Positions 8,151 through 17,294 of a stretch of 64,000 nucleotides of DNA are shown in pieces (the stretch's first letter is position 1; every line of letters begins with the position of its first letter). This DNA comes from Prevotella melaninogenica (lineage in GTDB: Bacteria; Bacteroidota; Bacteroidia; Bacteroidales; Bacteroidaceae). The notes under the pieces are model-generated. The model was not told the origin of the DNA. It saw only the letters and a program-made list of their open reading frames with translations, and searched no databases. The position numbers were made by a program, and so were the translations under genes. Where the stretch lies: assembly GCF_003609775.1 (NCBI RefSeq), contig NZ_AP018049.1:1302001-1366000 (forward strand). The letters are read 5' to 3'.

Positions 8151-8284
8151 ACAATTGAACCAGTAGCTTAAAAGCAACTTCAAGCTGACATCACAGCTAA
8201 CCATTCCACGATAAAGCTGTAGAAAGTAAGGCAGAGGCACTTGTATAACCAAGCCACCACAACCCTACTCTCCACACTTATTCC

Positions 8285-8806
8285 TTACCGACTCATTGTC
8301 AGTATAAGTTCCTTCCCTTTCTCCAGATTTACAGTTCCGCTAAAAATCTGGTTATCTTTGTTTATCTGTTTATCGGCGGTAGTGTGATAAACCTCCAACT
8401 GGTAGTTGCCAGAAGGGATATTATTTATCTTGAAATCAACATCATAGCGACAGATGCAGTTTGTCATCATGTCCTTATCGGGATACAGGATGAGAACAAT
8501 CTTACCCTCACTGCTGCTTGCTCCTACATGGAACAGGTCGATTGCACAGTTATCCATGACGTCTGCAAAACGTGCCGTGACAGTATTCTCTTTACCGAGC
8601 AAGAGGTGCAACGCAGACTTCTGTCCTACAAAACTATTATAGTACTCAGGACGAGAATCCAACAAGGAAGCAGAAGCCTTGCAGCCTGACGACTTTACAT
8701 CACTTACTCCAACATTCCCAACAACAGTGTTTTCCGTTGAACAAGATAACATCAACACTGATAGGCAGCATATAGCCAAACAATTAATAGGTTTCCAATA
8801 TTTCAT
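8285..8806 (-). CDS. Hypothetical lipoprotein
   Basis: The 173-residue product has a basic start (MKYWKPINCLA), a hydrophobic run and a lipobox ending VLMLSC with the acceptor Cys22, so it should be anchored in the cell envelope. The mature part contains a beta-rich segment ending in IPSGNYQLEVYHTTADKQ and a KGKELILTMSR tail, resembling small Ig-like or carboxypeptidase-regulatory-like folds, but I cannot name the family. The gene stands alone between a repeat-rich gap and a divergent upstream sequence. It runs in the same direction as the next membrane protein gene, with about 150 bp between them. Confidence 0.75.
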   Translation of the reverse strand: MKYWKPINCLAICCLSVLMLSCSTENTVVGNVGVSDVKSSGCKASASLLDSRPEYYNSFVGQKSALHLLLGKENTVTARFADVMDNCAIDLFHVGASSSEGKIVLILYPDKDMMTNCICRYDVDFKINNIPSGNYQLEVYHTTADKQINKDNQIFSGTVNLEKGKELILTMSR

Positions 8807-8958
8807 ACGTATGTCTATTTATAGGGTTAGTTAACACAAAAGATTCTTCGTAAAGATAGTGTTTTATTTTGTAGAATGAAACTTTCCTCATGTTAAAAAA
8901 TCTATATCATGTTATTTCAATACCCAAGCAGTTAACCGCAGTCCTTATCGTTCTATCC

Positions 8959-9624
8959 CTACACAAACCGCGTTTTATCTTCAACGATACGGAATGTCTG
9001 TATATCCGGCAAGACCTCTATCACATAGACTGTACCCGGATGGAAATTGAATTCCATTTCTTTCTTATAGATAACCTTATGAGCAGCGTGGCGTTTCAAA
9101 AACCTGTATTCATAGAATTGAAATGTCACCCTGTGCCTTCCGGCAGTGATAAAATATCCATCAAACCACGAGAAACTTACGCCACGTCCATAAGTGATAT
9201 CATCAACCTTGCTGATTGACACGCCAAAATTTCTGACTCTTTTATTGTATTTTGGCAGAAACAGTCTGCTATGCTTAGGATTACGGCGCAACCAAGCCCT
9301 TTTCTCATACTTGAAAATGCCTATTGGCGAGACTACCATCAGTATTACTATAATGAAAAGTAGCGTCCTGACCAGTTGATCAGAAAATAATCCTCCCAAT
9401 TCGCAGAAAAAAAAGGCGACAGGACAAACAAAGGCTACAAGAAGTCCTACCATTGCCCATCCTGAGAGTGTTGTCACATCAGGAAAAGATCGAACAGGAG
9501 AGAAACGGTAGAAAATAAAATTGCACAAGTATATCATTGCCTTTATGCCTAACAGCATAACTGCAAATCCTACCAAGTATTGGAAAAATAACGAATTTAT
9601 AAGTGGACAAATTGCTTGTAACAT
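8959..9624 (-). CDS. Hypothetical membrane protein
   Basis: The 221-residue protein has three hydrophobic segments (about residues 12-37, 52-78 and 83-104), followed by a basic stretch (KYEKRAWLRRNPKHSRLFLPKYNKRVR) and a soluble C-terminal half. In that half, GRGVSFSWFDGYFITAGRHRVTFQFYEYRF and PGTVYVIEVLPDIQTFRIV suggest a beta-rich domain of the kind that ends in a lipoprotein-like binding fold. I do not recognise the family. No signal peptide is needed because the first segment can serve as an anchor. The neighbours give no functional hint. Confidence 0.65.
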   Translation of the reverse strand: MLQAICPLINSLFFQYLVGFAVMLLGIKAMIYLCNFIFYRFSPVRSFPDVTTLSGWAMVGLLVAFVCPVAFFFCELGGLFSDQLVRTLLFIIVILMVVSPIGIFKYEKRAWLRRNPKHSRLFLPKYNKRVRNFGVSISKVDDITYGRGVSFSWFDGYFITAGRHRVTFQFYEYRFLKRHAAHKVIYKKEMEFNFHPGTVYVIEVLPDIQTFRIVEDKTRFV

Positions 9625-9759
9625 TGTTCAGTTGATGGATTAATGGGGTGATGGGATAATAGGTTCACGAGTTAACAGGTTGCCCCCCTACATTCAAGCA
9701 ACTCGTCTACTTGTAAACTTATCAACTCGAAAATCTAAATGATTGCCAACATCGCAAGC

Positions 9760-9815
9760 AACTTGTCTACTTGTCAACTCGTCTACTTGTCTACTTGTCT
9801 ACTTGTCAACTTGTC
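9760..9815. repeat. Octanucleotide tandem repeat at the 3' end of hsdR
   Basis: Seven consecutive 8-bp units of the type WACTTGTC (AACTTGTC, TACTTGTC or AACTCGTC) run from 9760 to 9815 and end on the hsdR stop codon (9814-9816). Looser versions of the same words occur at 7640-7712, 9670-9720, 23338-23385 and 43286-43316. Confidence 0.75.
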
Positions 9816-12800
9816 AACTAATCACCTTATGCAACTCATTCACAAAATCTTTCAGTCCCACAAAATACTCGCCAAAGACCTCTCGCCATCTATTCCTATT
9901 CAAAGGATATTCCATGAAGTCGCTTATCAGCAGGTCACCATTCTCGCTGAGATAGTTCAGTATCTCTTTCAGATACTGTTCTTGCTCACCTGTCAGGTTG
10001 CCGTCTTTGATAAAGCGGGTATAGAGGGCTAACGCTTTCTGGCGGTCGACACCTTGAATGACACGGATAAACGCAGCCACATTATGGTTATATTTCTTTC
10101 CATTCGTAGCCTCATCAAACTCCGTACGTGTACCTAATTCTTCCCAGAAGATACGTTGCAACTCGTTGACATCATCCGTCGTCAGCTGCTCAAAGTTCTG
10201 TATCTTCCTTAATACTTCATTGTCCGTATGCTTTGCCAAATAGTCTATCACACGATCGTGATAGGTAACCTTCAGCGTGACTGGAGCAGCCACATCATCC
10301 GAACTGATTGCATCTTCGATGTTGATAACAAATCTTCTCTCGTCCCTACTCTCGGCTAACACATGTACCAACTCACGTAGTTCCTTCCTCACTCGTTCAA
10401 GACTATTCAGCGTACAATGGTCCCAGAAAGCGGCAGTCTGCACCTCCTTAATCGTTTCCATCCGCTCTCTCACGGCTGGGATTGTGGCTTTCTTCTCTAA
10501 CAGTTGGGCAATCTTAATCACACTCGCACGACTGTTATCGGCCTTCACTGTACTATCTACCAGTTCTAACTGCAAATAAAGCATCAATACATCGAACTTC
10601 TTTGCAGCCTCATTCTCCTTCGGACGGGGCAGCAGATGGGCTATTCCCTTCAGTTCGGCAACGTCTAAATCACTCAGACAAACCCATGCCTCACGGTCAC
10701 GATAGGGTTCGATAGTCTGCAGATGTGCTCTGACATCTATGCGCGACAGACTCAGACTATCCACCTGTGCGTGTAGGATAGCCTTCAATTCATCATGTAG
10801 TCGACGGTCATCTTCCTTCTCTTGATGCTCTGCTGTCTGTAATGCAGCAGCGATATCGAGCCTCAACGCAAAGAGTCGTTCGGTCAACGACTTCACAGCG
10901 ACTGGGTTTGCACCATCACTATTCACTGAGAAATACTCGAAGTTATTACACCAATCGAAGATATAGAACTCTTTCTTGTCAGCATCACCAAAGACCTTCG
11001 GACAAAGACGTGTGCCACGTCCTATCATCTGCATAAACTTAATCTTCGACTTCACACACTTAAAGAAGACGAGGTTAAGCACCGATGGCACGTCAACACC
11101 TGTGTCAAGCATATCGACACTGACAGCTATCTGTGGGTTCTTATCCATCTGTTCGAAGTCAAGTATAAGACCACGCGCCTTGTTGACATAGTTATCAATC
11201 AACTGACAGTAGTCGGGATCTTTCTCGGGATAGAGCGTGCGGAAGCGTTCAACGATGAGTTCTGCGTGCTTGTGGTTCATGGCAAAGATGATAGTCTTAC
11301 CTATCTCTTCCCCACTCTTCACCTTTAGTCCTTTTTCCATCAACTCCATCAATACCTTGTCAACAGTATCTATGTTGAAAAGATACTTGAAAATCTCTTG
11401 CGGGAGGATGTCACGATGATATTCATCGTCGGGTCCTAAGCCTGCTAAAGACTTCTCATAGTCCATTAGTCTTTCTGCTTCTTCACGGTCCTCCTTCGAC
11501 ATTTCATCCCATTTGGCACCACGTTCCATTATCTTAGAGTGATACTGCAACGTTTTATAAGGACAGAGATAGCCATCCCTGACAGCCTCATCAATGTCGT
11601 AACTATAATTAGGCATACCATTATCTAACTGTAGAAGGTCGTAGGTATTGCGGTCTATCTCATCACGTGGGGTGGCTGTCAGACCGATGAGCAACGAGTC
11701 GAAATAGTTGAAGATGGCACCATACCGTCCAAAGACACTTCGATGAGCTTCGTCGATGATGATGAGGTCGAAGCGTCCAACACTAAAGGCTTTATCCTCT
11801 CTGTCGAGGTAGTTTATCATCGTTTGATAGGTTGAAAAGAGGATGCGTGCCTGCATATCAGGTGCCTTCTCTTCGCTCAACACCGACATAGAAACACTCG
11901 GCAGCAAGGCTTCATAGTTTTTATGTGCCTGACCGACGAGTGCCGTACGGTCTGCAAGAAAGAGTACATTCTTCACCCAGTCATTACGCATAAGGATGTC
12001 GCAGAGCGAGATACTCACACGTGTCTTGCCTGTTCCTGTTGCTAAGACGAGCAGTCCACGGCGATGCTTAGCGTTAAACCACTCCACAATACGCTTGATA
12101 GCCGTCTGCTGATAAGGGCGGTCTGTGATATCAGCTTTTATCGTTACGTCCTTTATCTCCGCCCTTCCCCGCTTCTGTATCAGCCTTTCGAGGTCGTCCA
12201 TAGAGTGGAAGGATATCACGTCACGGTCGGCATAGCCCATTCCATCAATGACTTTTGTCGTAAAGCCATTGGTATAATAGATGACAGGGCGCACGCCATA
12301 TCGCTTCTCTAAGCAGTCAGCATAAAGCGTTGCTTGGTGTCGTCCTTCTGTTACGGCATGGTTAGTTGCCTTGGCTTCAATAACAGCTAAGGGTTTACCG
12401 CCACGGCTAAAGAGAACATAGTCGGCATAGCCTTTCCCCGAAGCGGTAGGCATTCCGTCTACTTCCACTTCTATACAAGCCTTTCCGCCCTGCACCATTC
12501 CCTTCACGTCTAAGAGTTCCCAACCTGCCTCCTCGAGCATATAGTCGATGAGATACTTCCTTGTCACCGCCTCACTTTCAAGACTTTCGCGAGGAATTAC
12601 CACAGGTTGTGGGTCGTCGAGCGTCTCTTTCTGTACGCTATTGACCACCTCCATCTCTACCTTTGGTTCAGGACTCGTAACGAGGGCAACCGTAGTAGTC
12701 GGTGCAGAGATAAGGGTTGCATCGAAGGGTGGGATATTCTTCACGGCATCCCAACGACCCATAAAACCCGCTACGACATTATAAAGCGCACGAAGACAAC

Positions 12801-13146
12801 GGAAAGCCTTCACACGATTAACAGGTTCGGCACCATCATGGCTGGCAGCATTGCCTATCTTCTTTACTAAATAGATGTCGTCCGAAAACCTATAATCATG
12901 GTTGATAAAGGCGTCTGTCTCTGGCAGACGTAACATATCGTTGAGTGTCATCCGCTCGTCAACGGTCACACCTTTTATTCTCAGCATCTGCTTCATCAGC
13001 CATTCAAGGGCTTTACGTGCGTTGTTGGCAGACGCATCAGGATAGATTGGTTGTTGTTCTTCAGCCAACCTGCAATAGTTATGCAAGCTCTTAAAGCTGG
13101 GTATTTCGTCTGCTACCAATCGTATGTAATCAAAGTTTTTAGCCAT
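9814..13146 (-). CDS. hsdR: Type I restriction enzyme R subunit (EcoEI-like) with N-terminal DUF4145
   Basis: The 1110-residue protein is the ATP-dependent translocase and nuclease subunit of a type I restriction complex. Order: DUF4145-like helical domain (1-135), nuclease domain (about 190-300) with Asp242 in ADYVLF and Glu257-x-Lys259 in VIEAK, then an SF2 helicase with Walker A TGTGKT (370-375), DEAH (465-468) and TATP, then motif VI-like GRGTRLCP, then the EcoEI_R C-terminal region. All key residues are present, so it looks active. It is the last gene of hsdM-hsdS-hsdR, 45 bp after hsdS. An octamer tandem repeat overlaps its stop codon. Confidence 0.95.
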   Translation of the reverse strand: MAKNFDYIRLVADEIPSFKSLHNYCRLAEEQQPIYPDASANNARKALEWLMKQMLRIKGVTVDERMTLNDMLRLPETDAFINHDYRFSDDIYLVKKIGNAASHDGAEPVNRVKAFRCLRALYNVVAGFMGRWDAVKNIPPFDATLISAPTTTVALVTSPEPKVEMEVVNSVQKETLDDPQPVVIPRESLESEAVTRKYLIDYMLEEAGWELLDVKGMVQGGKACIEVEVDGMPTASGKGYADYVLFSRGGKPLAVIEAKATNHAVTEGRHQATLYADCLEKRYGVRPVIYYTNGFTTKVIDGMGYADRDVISFHSMDDLERLIQKRGRAEIKDVTIKADITDRPYQQTAIKRIVEWFNAKHRRGLLVLATGTGKTRVSISLCDILMRNDWVKNVLFLADRTALVGQAHKNYEALLPSVSMSVLSEEKAPDMQARILFSTYQTMINYLDREDKAFSVGRFDLIIIDEAHRSVFGRYGAIFNYFDSLLIGLTATPRDEIDRNTYDLLQLDNGMPNYSYDIDEAVRDGYLCPYKTLQYHSKIMERGAKWDEMSKEDREEAERLMDYEKSLAGLGPDDEYHRDILPQEIFKYLFNIDTVDKVLMELMEKGLKVKSGEEIGKTIIFAMNHKHAELIVERFRTLYPEKDPDYCQLIDNYVNKARGLILDFEQMDKNPQIAVSVDMLDTGVDVPSVLNLVFFKCVKSKIKFMQMIGRGTRLCPKVFGDADKKEFYIFDWCNNFEYFSVNSDGANPVAVKSLTERLFALRLDIAAALQTAEHQEKEDDRRLHDELKAILHAQVDSLSLSRIDVRAHLQTIEPYRDREAWVCLSDLDVAELKGIAHLLPRPKENEAAKKFDVLMLYLQLELVDSTVKADNSRASVIKIAQLLEKKATIPAVRERMETIKEVQTAAFWDHCTLNSLERVRKELRELVHVLAESRDERRFVINIEDAISSDDVAAPVTLKVTYHDRVIDYLAKHTDNEVLRKIQNFEQLTTDDVNELQRIFWEELGTRTEFDEATNGKKYNHNVAAFIRVIQGVDRQKALALYTRFIKDGNLTGEQEQYLKEILNYLSENGDLLISDFMEYPLNRNRWREVFGEYFVGLKDFVNELHKVIS

Positions 13147-13191
13147 GTCGTTTTTCTTCGTCTTTATATTTCAAGTATTCTGATTGCTTGC

Positions 13192-14340
13192 TTAGTCAAA
13201 CCAGTATTGCATTCGTGCAGCAAGAAGGGTCTCTAAGTCGGTAATTGTCTTTTGAATAGCAGCTTTCTGCTGCTCTATCTGCTCTATCTTTTGCGCAAAA
13301 GAGTGCTGGAGGGGGAGAGGAGGGTATATTATAGGGAATTCTCTCATTGCTTTTAAAGATACATTCCTTATCGTAGTTCCTGTACATACAGATTCAGCAT
13401 ATCGTTTAAAATACTCACCTCTAATAATCTCATATATGAATAATTTGTTAACATCCTTATTCAACTTTATATAACAAGCACTCTTGCCCAATATTACATT
13501 TTCCCCGTTATAGAAAGCACTTTTACCTAATGTTCCATTAATAGAAACTAACAACGTAAAATCATCCATTTCTACATAATACTTCTTCCTTACAAAATCA
13601 GTTACTTTCTTGGTCGTTGATTTTATGGAAATACATCCATTTTCTAAATTGTTACCATTAATAAAATACCAACCAGTATCTAAGTCAGAGTATTCAGGAG
13701 TACCATGAAGTCCGTCACCAATTTTACGAGATATATCTTTCAATTTCTTCACTTCCCACCCTTTCTCATTCTCCACAGGGTTCCCAAACATCTCATAGAA
13801 GATGCTTTGTGCAAGTGTATCATAGCCTTTTAGCTGCTCTTTCTTAATCCGTATCAGCTCGTTTAGCTTATCAAGTTCGGAGACAATGGATAGCTGGGTA
13901 GGCTTGGGAGGAATAGCAATCTTATGCTTTGAGATTGTAGCCTTATTCAAGGTAATACCCATCACAGCCTTATTACTTCCCTCCCATCTATAATTCATGA
14001 GATAATAATAGAGAAATGAAGCATCTATATCATAACCATTTCGAAGATTAAAAGCCATTATAGCCTCATTCGTATATAGGTCTTTACCAGCAATAGCTGT
14101 CTTACCTACGGTCAGCTTAAAGCTCATTATGACAGTTCCTCTTTTAACCAGTTTAATGTTCTTAGCGGCTTCATCAGAAATACAATCCTTTGAACTTGAG
14201 ATGTATTTACCATCTAAATCTTTGATAGAAACCCACGTATTATCACCTTCAAACAAAGAAAAGTTCTTTCTATCAGGTGTTTTACCCATCTGAAGGTCAA
14301 AGACATCTTTGAATAATCTTATATCCCAATCCTCTCTCAT
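13192..14340 (-). CDS. hsdS: Type I restriction-modification specificity subunit
   Basis: The 382-residue protein has two target-recognition domains (about 1-150 and 195-345), separated and followed by helical spacers: KPTQLSIVSELDKLNELIRIKKEQLKGYDTL around 148-178 and FAQKIEQIEQQKAAIQKTI near 345-365. This two-fold layout is typical of HsdS, which directs both methylation by HsdM and cleavage by HsdR. It ends near AARMQYWFD. I see no second partial hsdS gene or invertase nearby, so there is no sign of phase-variable shuffling at this locus. The recognition sequence cannot be predicted by eye. Confidence 0.93.
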   Translation of the reverse strand: MREDWDIRLFKDVFDLQMGKTPDRKNFSLFEGDNTWVSIKDLDGKYISSSKDCISDEAAKNIKLVKRGTVIMSFKLTVGKTAIAGKDLYTNEAIMAFNLRNGYDIDASFLYYYLMNYRWEGSNKAVMGITLNKATISKHKIAIPPKPTQLSIVSELDKLNELIRIKKEQLKGYDTLAQSIFYEMFGNPVENEKGWEVKKLKDISRKIGDGLHGTPEYSDLDTGWYFINGNNLENGCISIKSTTKKVTDFVRKKYYVEMDDFTLLVSINGTLGKSAFYNGENVILGKSACYIKLNKDVNKLFIYEIIRGEYFKRYAESVCTGTTIRNVSLKAMREFPIIYPPLPLQHSFAQKIEQIEQQKAAIQKTITDLETLLAARMQYWFD

Positions 14341-14451
14341 ACGCTTACCTCCTTCCTTACTTGCTGTATAAGAGAATACTGTTGAGGTTTAGCAATCCCC
14401 TTGCCTACCCACTCGCAGCCAAGAGAATATACCCTTATAAAAGTCAGTTGA

Positions 14452-15963
14452 TTATTCATTCGTACCCTCCTCCAACATTTCCATGAGTGCATTATAACCA
14501 CTTAGATAATCCGCCTCATTCGCTTTTAGACGAGAAAGGATGTCGTTGACAGGCTCATAGGTTACTTTCTCACGCTCTACCTCCTTATACTTGTTAATGG
14601 AGAGGTCGTAATCATTCGCACGAATCTCATCAACAGACACCATAAAGCTCTGTTCCTTACGGCTGCGATTAGCTTCGTCAGCAAGGTTATGGAAGCGGTT
14701 GACAACATCAGGGATGTCATTCTCAGCTATTGGCGAACGCTTGTCGTCGAGCGAAAATCCGTCAGCCTGCATATCATAGAACCACACCTTATCCGTTCCG
14801 CCACTGTTGGTCTTGGTAAAGACAAGTACTGCCGTGCTAACACCAGCGTAGGGTTTGAAGACACCACTCGGCATAGAGACAACAGCCACCAACTGCTGAT
14901 TGTCGACAAGTTCCTTACGCATTGCGATGTGTGCCTTGGACGTTCCGAAGAGAACACCGTCTGGAACGATGCTCGCACAACGACCGCCCACCTCCAACGA
15001 ACGTACAAACTGGGCAAGAAAGAGTAGCTCCGTCTTCTTCGTGTCAGCGTAGGCAAGAATCTTCTTGTTTATATTTCCCTTGTCAAGACTGCCCGCAAAG
15101 GGTGGGTTGGCAAGGATGAGTGTGTAGCAAGACTCGTCATTGTTCTGCTCAGAAAGGGAGTCGCGACGTGCCAATTCGGGTGCTGTGATGTCATGCAAGA
15201 GGAGGTTCATTGCACCGATACGCAGCATCGTAGGGTCGGTATCGTAACCATTGACAAGCGAAGACTTAATATGCTTCACCGATTCAGCCGTATAGAGTGC
15301 CCGCTCGTGATGCTCCTTGATATACTTCACTGCCTCCACCAAGAAGCCCGCACTACCCATCGCAGGGTCGCAGATAAAGTCGTTAGGCGTCGGCTGCATC
15401 ATGTCTACAATCATACGAATGATGTGGCGAGGCGTGCGGAATTGTCCGTTTGTTCCCGAAGCAGCCATCTTACCGAGGATATACTCATAGACATCGCCCA
15501 TCGCATCACGATTGTTCATGTCGAGGGCATCGACCCCATCGACCACCTTCGTCAGTGTACGAGCATCAGAGATAAGGAAGGTAGCCGACTGCATATACCT
15601 ACTGTAAGCACTCTCCTCACCTGTTCCGATTGTCTTGATAAACTCAAAGACATTCTGACGAACCATCTGGAACATGTTTTCTGGACCCGTATGGCGAAAC
15701 ACCGACCAGCGCATACTCTCGTAGGGCACCTCTTGTTCGGTAGTAGGATTCAGCCAGTTCTGCCCAACAAGGAAGGTAGGATTCTTTACTTCGGTATCAA
15801 AGTCGCGTGCCATATCTTCCTCTTGTAGCTGCTTGTCGTCAAGCATCTTCATAAAGAAGATATAGGTCATTTGCTCTAAAACAGTAATAGGATTGGTGAT
15901 ACCAGAGACGTGGAAGGTGTCCCATATCTGGTCAATCTTGGTTTTTATCTCGCCAGTTATCAT
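14452..15963 (-). CDS. hsdM: Type I restriction-modification methyltransferase subunit
   Basis: I start at 15963 (MITGEIKTKIDQIWDTFHVS, the usual HsdM opening), giving 503 residues; an upstream in-frame start at 16011 would begin about nine bases from the -7 element and is less likely. The N-terminal HsdM_N domain occupies about 8-150. The N6-adenine methyltransferase domain shows ICDPAMGSAGFLVEA (SAM-binding motif I, 197-211) and LANPPF (284-289, catalytic NPPF). It modifies adenine in the site chosen by HsdS and protects it from HsdR. It is the first gene of the operon, with 111 bp before hsdS. Confidence 0.95.
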   Translation of the reverse strand: MITGEIKTKIDQIWDTFHVSGITNPITVLEQMTYIFFMKMLDDKQLQEEDMARDFDTEVKNPTFLVGQNWLNPTTEQEVPYESMRWSVFRHTGPENMFQMVRQNVFEFIKTIGTGEESAYSRYMQSATFLISDARTLTKVVDGVDALDMNNRDAMGDVYEYILGKMAASGTNGQFRTPRHIIRMIVDMMQPTPNDFICDPAMGSAGFLVEAVKYIKEHHERALYTAESVKHIKSSLVNGYDTDPTMLRIGAMNLLLHDITAPELARRDSLSEQNNDESCYTLILANPPFAGSLDKGNINKKILAYADTKKTELLFLAQFVRSLEVGGRCASIVPDGVLFGTSKAHIAMRKELVDNQQLVAVVSMPSGVFKPYAGVSTAVLVFTKTNSGGTDKVWFYDMQADGFSLDDKRSPIAENDIPDVVNRFHNLADEANRSRKEQSFMVSVDEIRANDYDLSINKYKEVEREKVTYEPVNDILSRLKANEADYLSGYNALMEMLEEGTNE

Positions 15964-16019
15964 CGTTATCAGTTTACGGATTATAGATTGTGCTTGCCCT
16001 CTACCAAGCAAGACGACTA

Positions 16020-16027
16020 CAAATGTA
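16020..16027 (-). promoter_or_regulatory. -7 element of hsdM
   Basis: The minus strand reads TACATTTG, matching TAnnTTTG, 57 bp upstream of the hsdM ATG at 15963. It supports that start over the one at 16011. Confidence 0.5.
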
Positions 16028-16544
16028 CAAATTATTTTCCAATTCTTTCACTTGGAAACTTTGAATTTTGAACTTTAGTCTTTGCCAAAAGAAAGCAGAG
16101 ATATGGACTGGTTGACATAAACGAAAAAACAAAAGAGTATGTAGCCTTTGGATAGAAAGGACTTATCACACAAATTGTGGTTCTTCCGAAATATGAAATG
16201 ACAAACTAAAAAGCTTACATAATAAGGCACACAGAGTTACGGAGAGGACGGAGGTAAAGGCAATAACACGGAGGTGCCGATGGCACATAGAGCGACAGAG
16301 GCGTAGCGTACAGATTCCTGATAACTCTGTTGGGGTAAACGCTTTATGTATAAAGTGATAATGAAATTGGCAAACAATCTCCATTACTCCACGCACCGAC
16401 GGTGCCTCCGTAACTTCCATTACGTTGTTTTAATCATCCTCCGTACTCTCCTTTTCTCCGTGTGACATTTCGTCAGAGACCTAAGCTTAGGCGAATCATT
16501 ATCATTCCAAATATCTGAAGACCCTAAATTGTGTCTCCATTTCT

Positions 16545-16574
16545 TTGTATTTCTGTAAGAAAACATTATATTTG
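16545..16574 (+). promoter_or_regulatory. Promoter of the TssD/effector operon
   Basis: TTG at 16545-16547 and TATATTTG at 16567-16574 have a 19-bp spacer, a near-ideal Bacteroidota promoter. The tssD ATG at 16599 follows 24 bp after it. Confidence 0.65.
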
Positions 16575-16598
16575 CAAAGAACAAAGAAATAGAACTCT

Positions 16599-17294
16599 AT
16601 GCCTACAATCGCACTACTAACACTTAACGGACATAGCTATGATGTTAAGCTACTCAACCAATGTTTCGGACTGCCTGTTGGGTGGAATGGATTCCCGAAA
16701 CAATCTTTGCCTGGTGACGGACAATTACGCTTACTGATGGATACACCTGCCGACAATTTCATATTGGAACTAATGATGAAGACGGAGGAAAACCCCATTG
16801 CAGAGGGAGTGCTTGAGATATACGACGGGACAGATGATATACCATTACGTCACATCAAATTTAGCAAAGCATATATCACTGAATTTCGGGAAACTTTCGA
16901 TATCCTAAACGGCGGAGAGATGACCACCTATGTGCAAATCTCCCCAATGGAAATGACAATCAATAAGAGACTCGATATAGAACGGAGATTCTTTTGGTTA
17001 TGGAACAAAACTCCACTGAAACCTATGAAGATGAAAGAAGTTGTGGCAGACCCCAACATACACATCAACGATGCTTATTGGATCAATCCTAATGGGGAGA
17101 AATGCAGAGATTTCCCTGTTGGAGAGTCTGTAAAGCTCTATTTAGTTCTTGGTAATTACAATGTAGGGCAAACTGTTCAATTCAACTTCGAGGAAGAAAC
17201 CGATGAAGGAATCTACCATGAGTCTTGTTCTGGACTAACAAACAACAAAGGTATGGTTGTTATTGAAGATTTTAAACTAAAAAAGAAAGAATGA
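16599..17294 (+). CDS. TssD (Hcp)-like type VI secretion tube protein with C-terminal extension
   Basis: The 231-residue protein begins like Bacteroidales TssD: LTLNGHSYDVKLLNQCF, then LRLLMDTPADNFILELMM, DIPLRHIKFSKAYITEFRETFD and MTTYVQISPMEMTIN, the beta-barrel core of the Hcp ring (residues 1-135). TssD normally ends near residue 130-140, so the remaining 95 residues (INDAYWINPNGEKCRDFPVGESVKL onward) are an added Ig-like domain. Extended Hcp proteins are known to carry or dock effectors. It overlaps the downstream toxin-like gene by 4 bp (ATGA), which indicates translational coupling and a cargo relationship. No other T6SS structural gene is in the window, so it is an orphan cassette served by machinery elsewhere, if functional. 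Confidence 0.7.
   Translation: MPTIALLTLNGHSYDVKLLNQCFGLPVGWNGFPKQSLPGDGQLRLLMDTPADNFILELMMKTEENPIAEGVLEIYDGTDDIPLRHIKFSKAYITEFRETFDILNGGEMTTYVQISPMEMTINKRLDIERRFFWLWNKTPLKPMKMKEVVADPNIHINDAYWINPNGEKCRDFPVGESVKLYLVLGNYNVGQTVQFNFEEETDEGIYHESCSGLTNNKGMVVIEDFKLKKKE

Larger units (their letters stand above)
7568..8284. other. Repeat-rich intergenic region
   Basis: No convincing gene. It contains tandem AATTCATAATTCA-type repeats (about 7576-7610), ACTTGTnnAC octamer-like repeats (7640-7712), AACTCTGTGAACTCTGTG repeats (7726-7815), a 20-bp perfect inverted repeat (7882-7901 with 7921-7940) and copy B of the TTGCTGTCAC repeat (8009-8150). Confidence 0.6.
15964..16598. other. Intergenic region between hsdM and the TssD cassette
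   Basis: It contains divergent promoters for hsdM (16020-16027) and tssD (16545-16574). In between are imperfect repeats of the type CACAGAGTTACGGAG at 16213-16290 and their inverted form CTCCGTACTCTCC...CTCCGTGTG at 16440-16465. The minus-strand open frame at 16166-16420 runs through these repeats and is not credible as a gene. Confidence 0.55.

Noticed and set aside
9760..9815. Possible CRISPR-like array of ACTTGTC units
   Set aside because: Units are 8 bp with no spacers and no cas genes nearby.
15193..15828. Plus-strand open frame (211 codons) over hsdM
   Set aside because: Antisense shadow of hsdM. Catalytic motifs support the minus strand.
16166..16420. 84-codon minus-strand open frame in the hsdM-tssD gap
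   Set aside because: Runs through repeat words and lacks a plausible start or domain.
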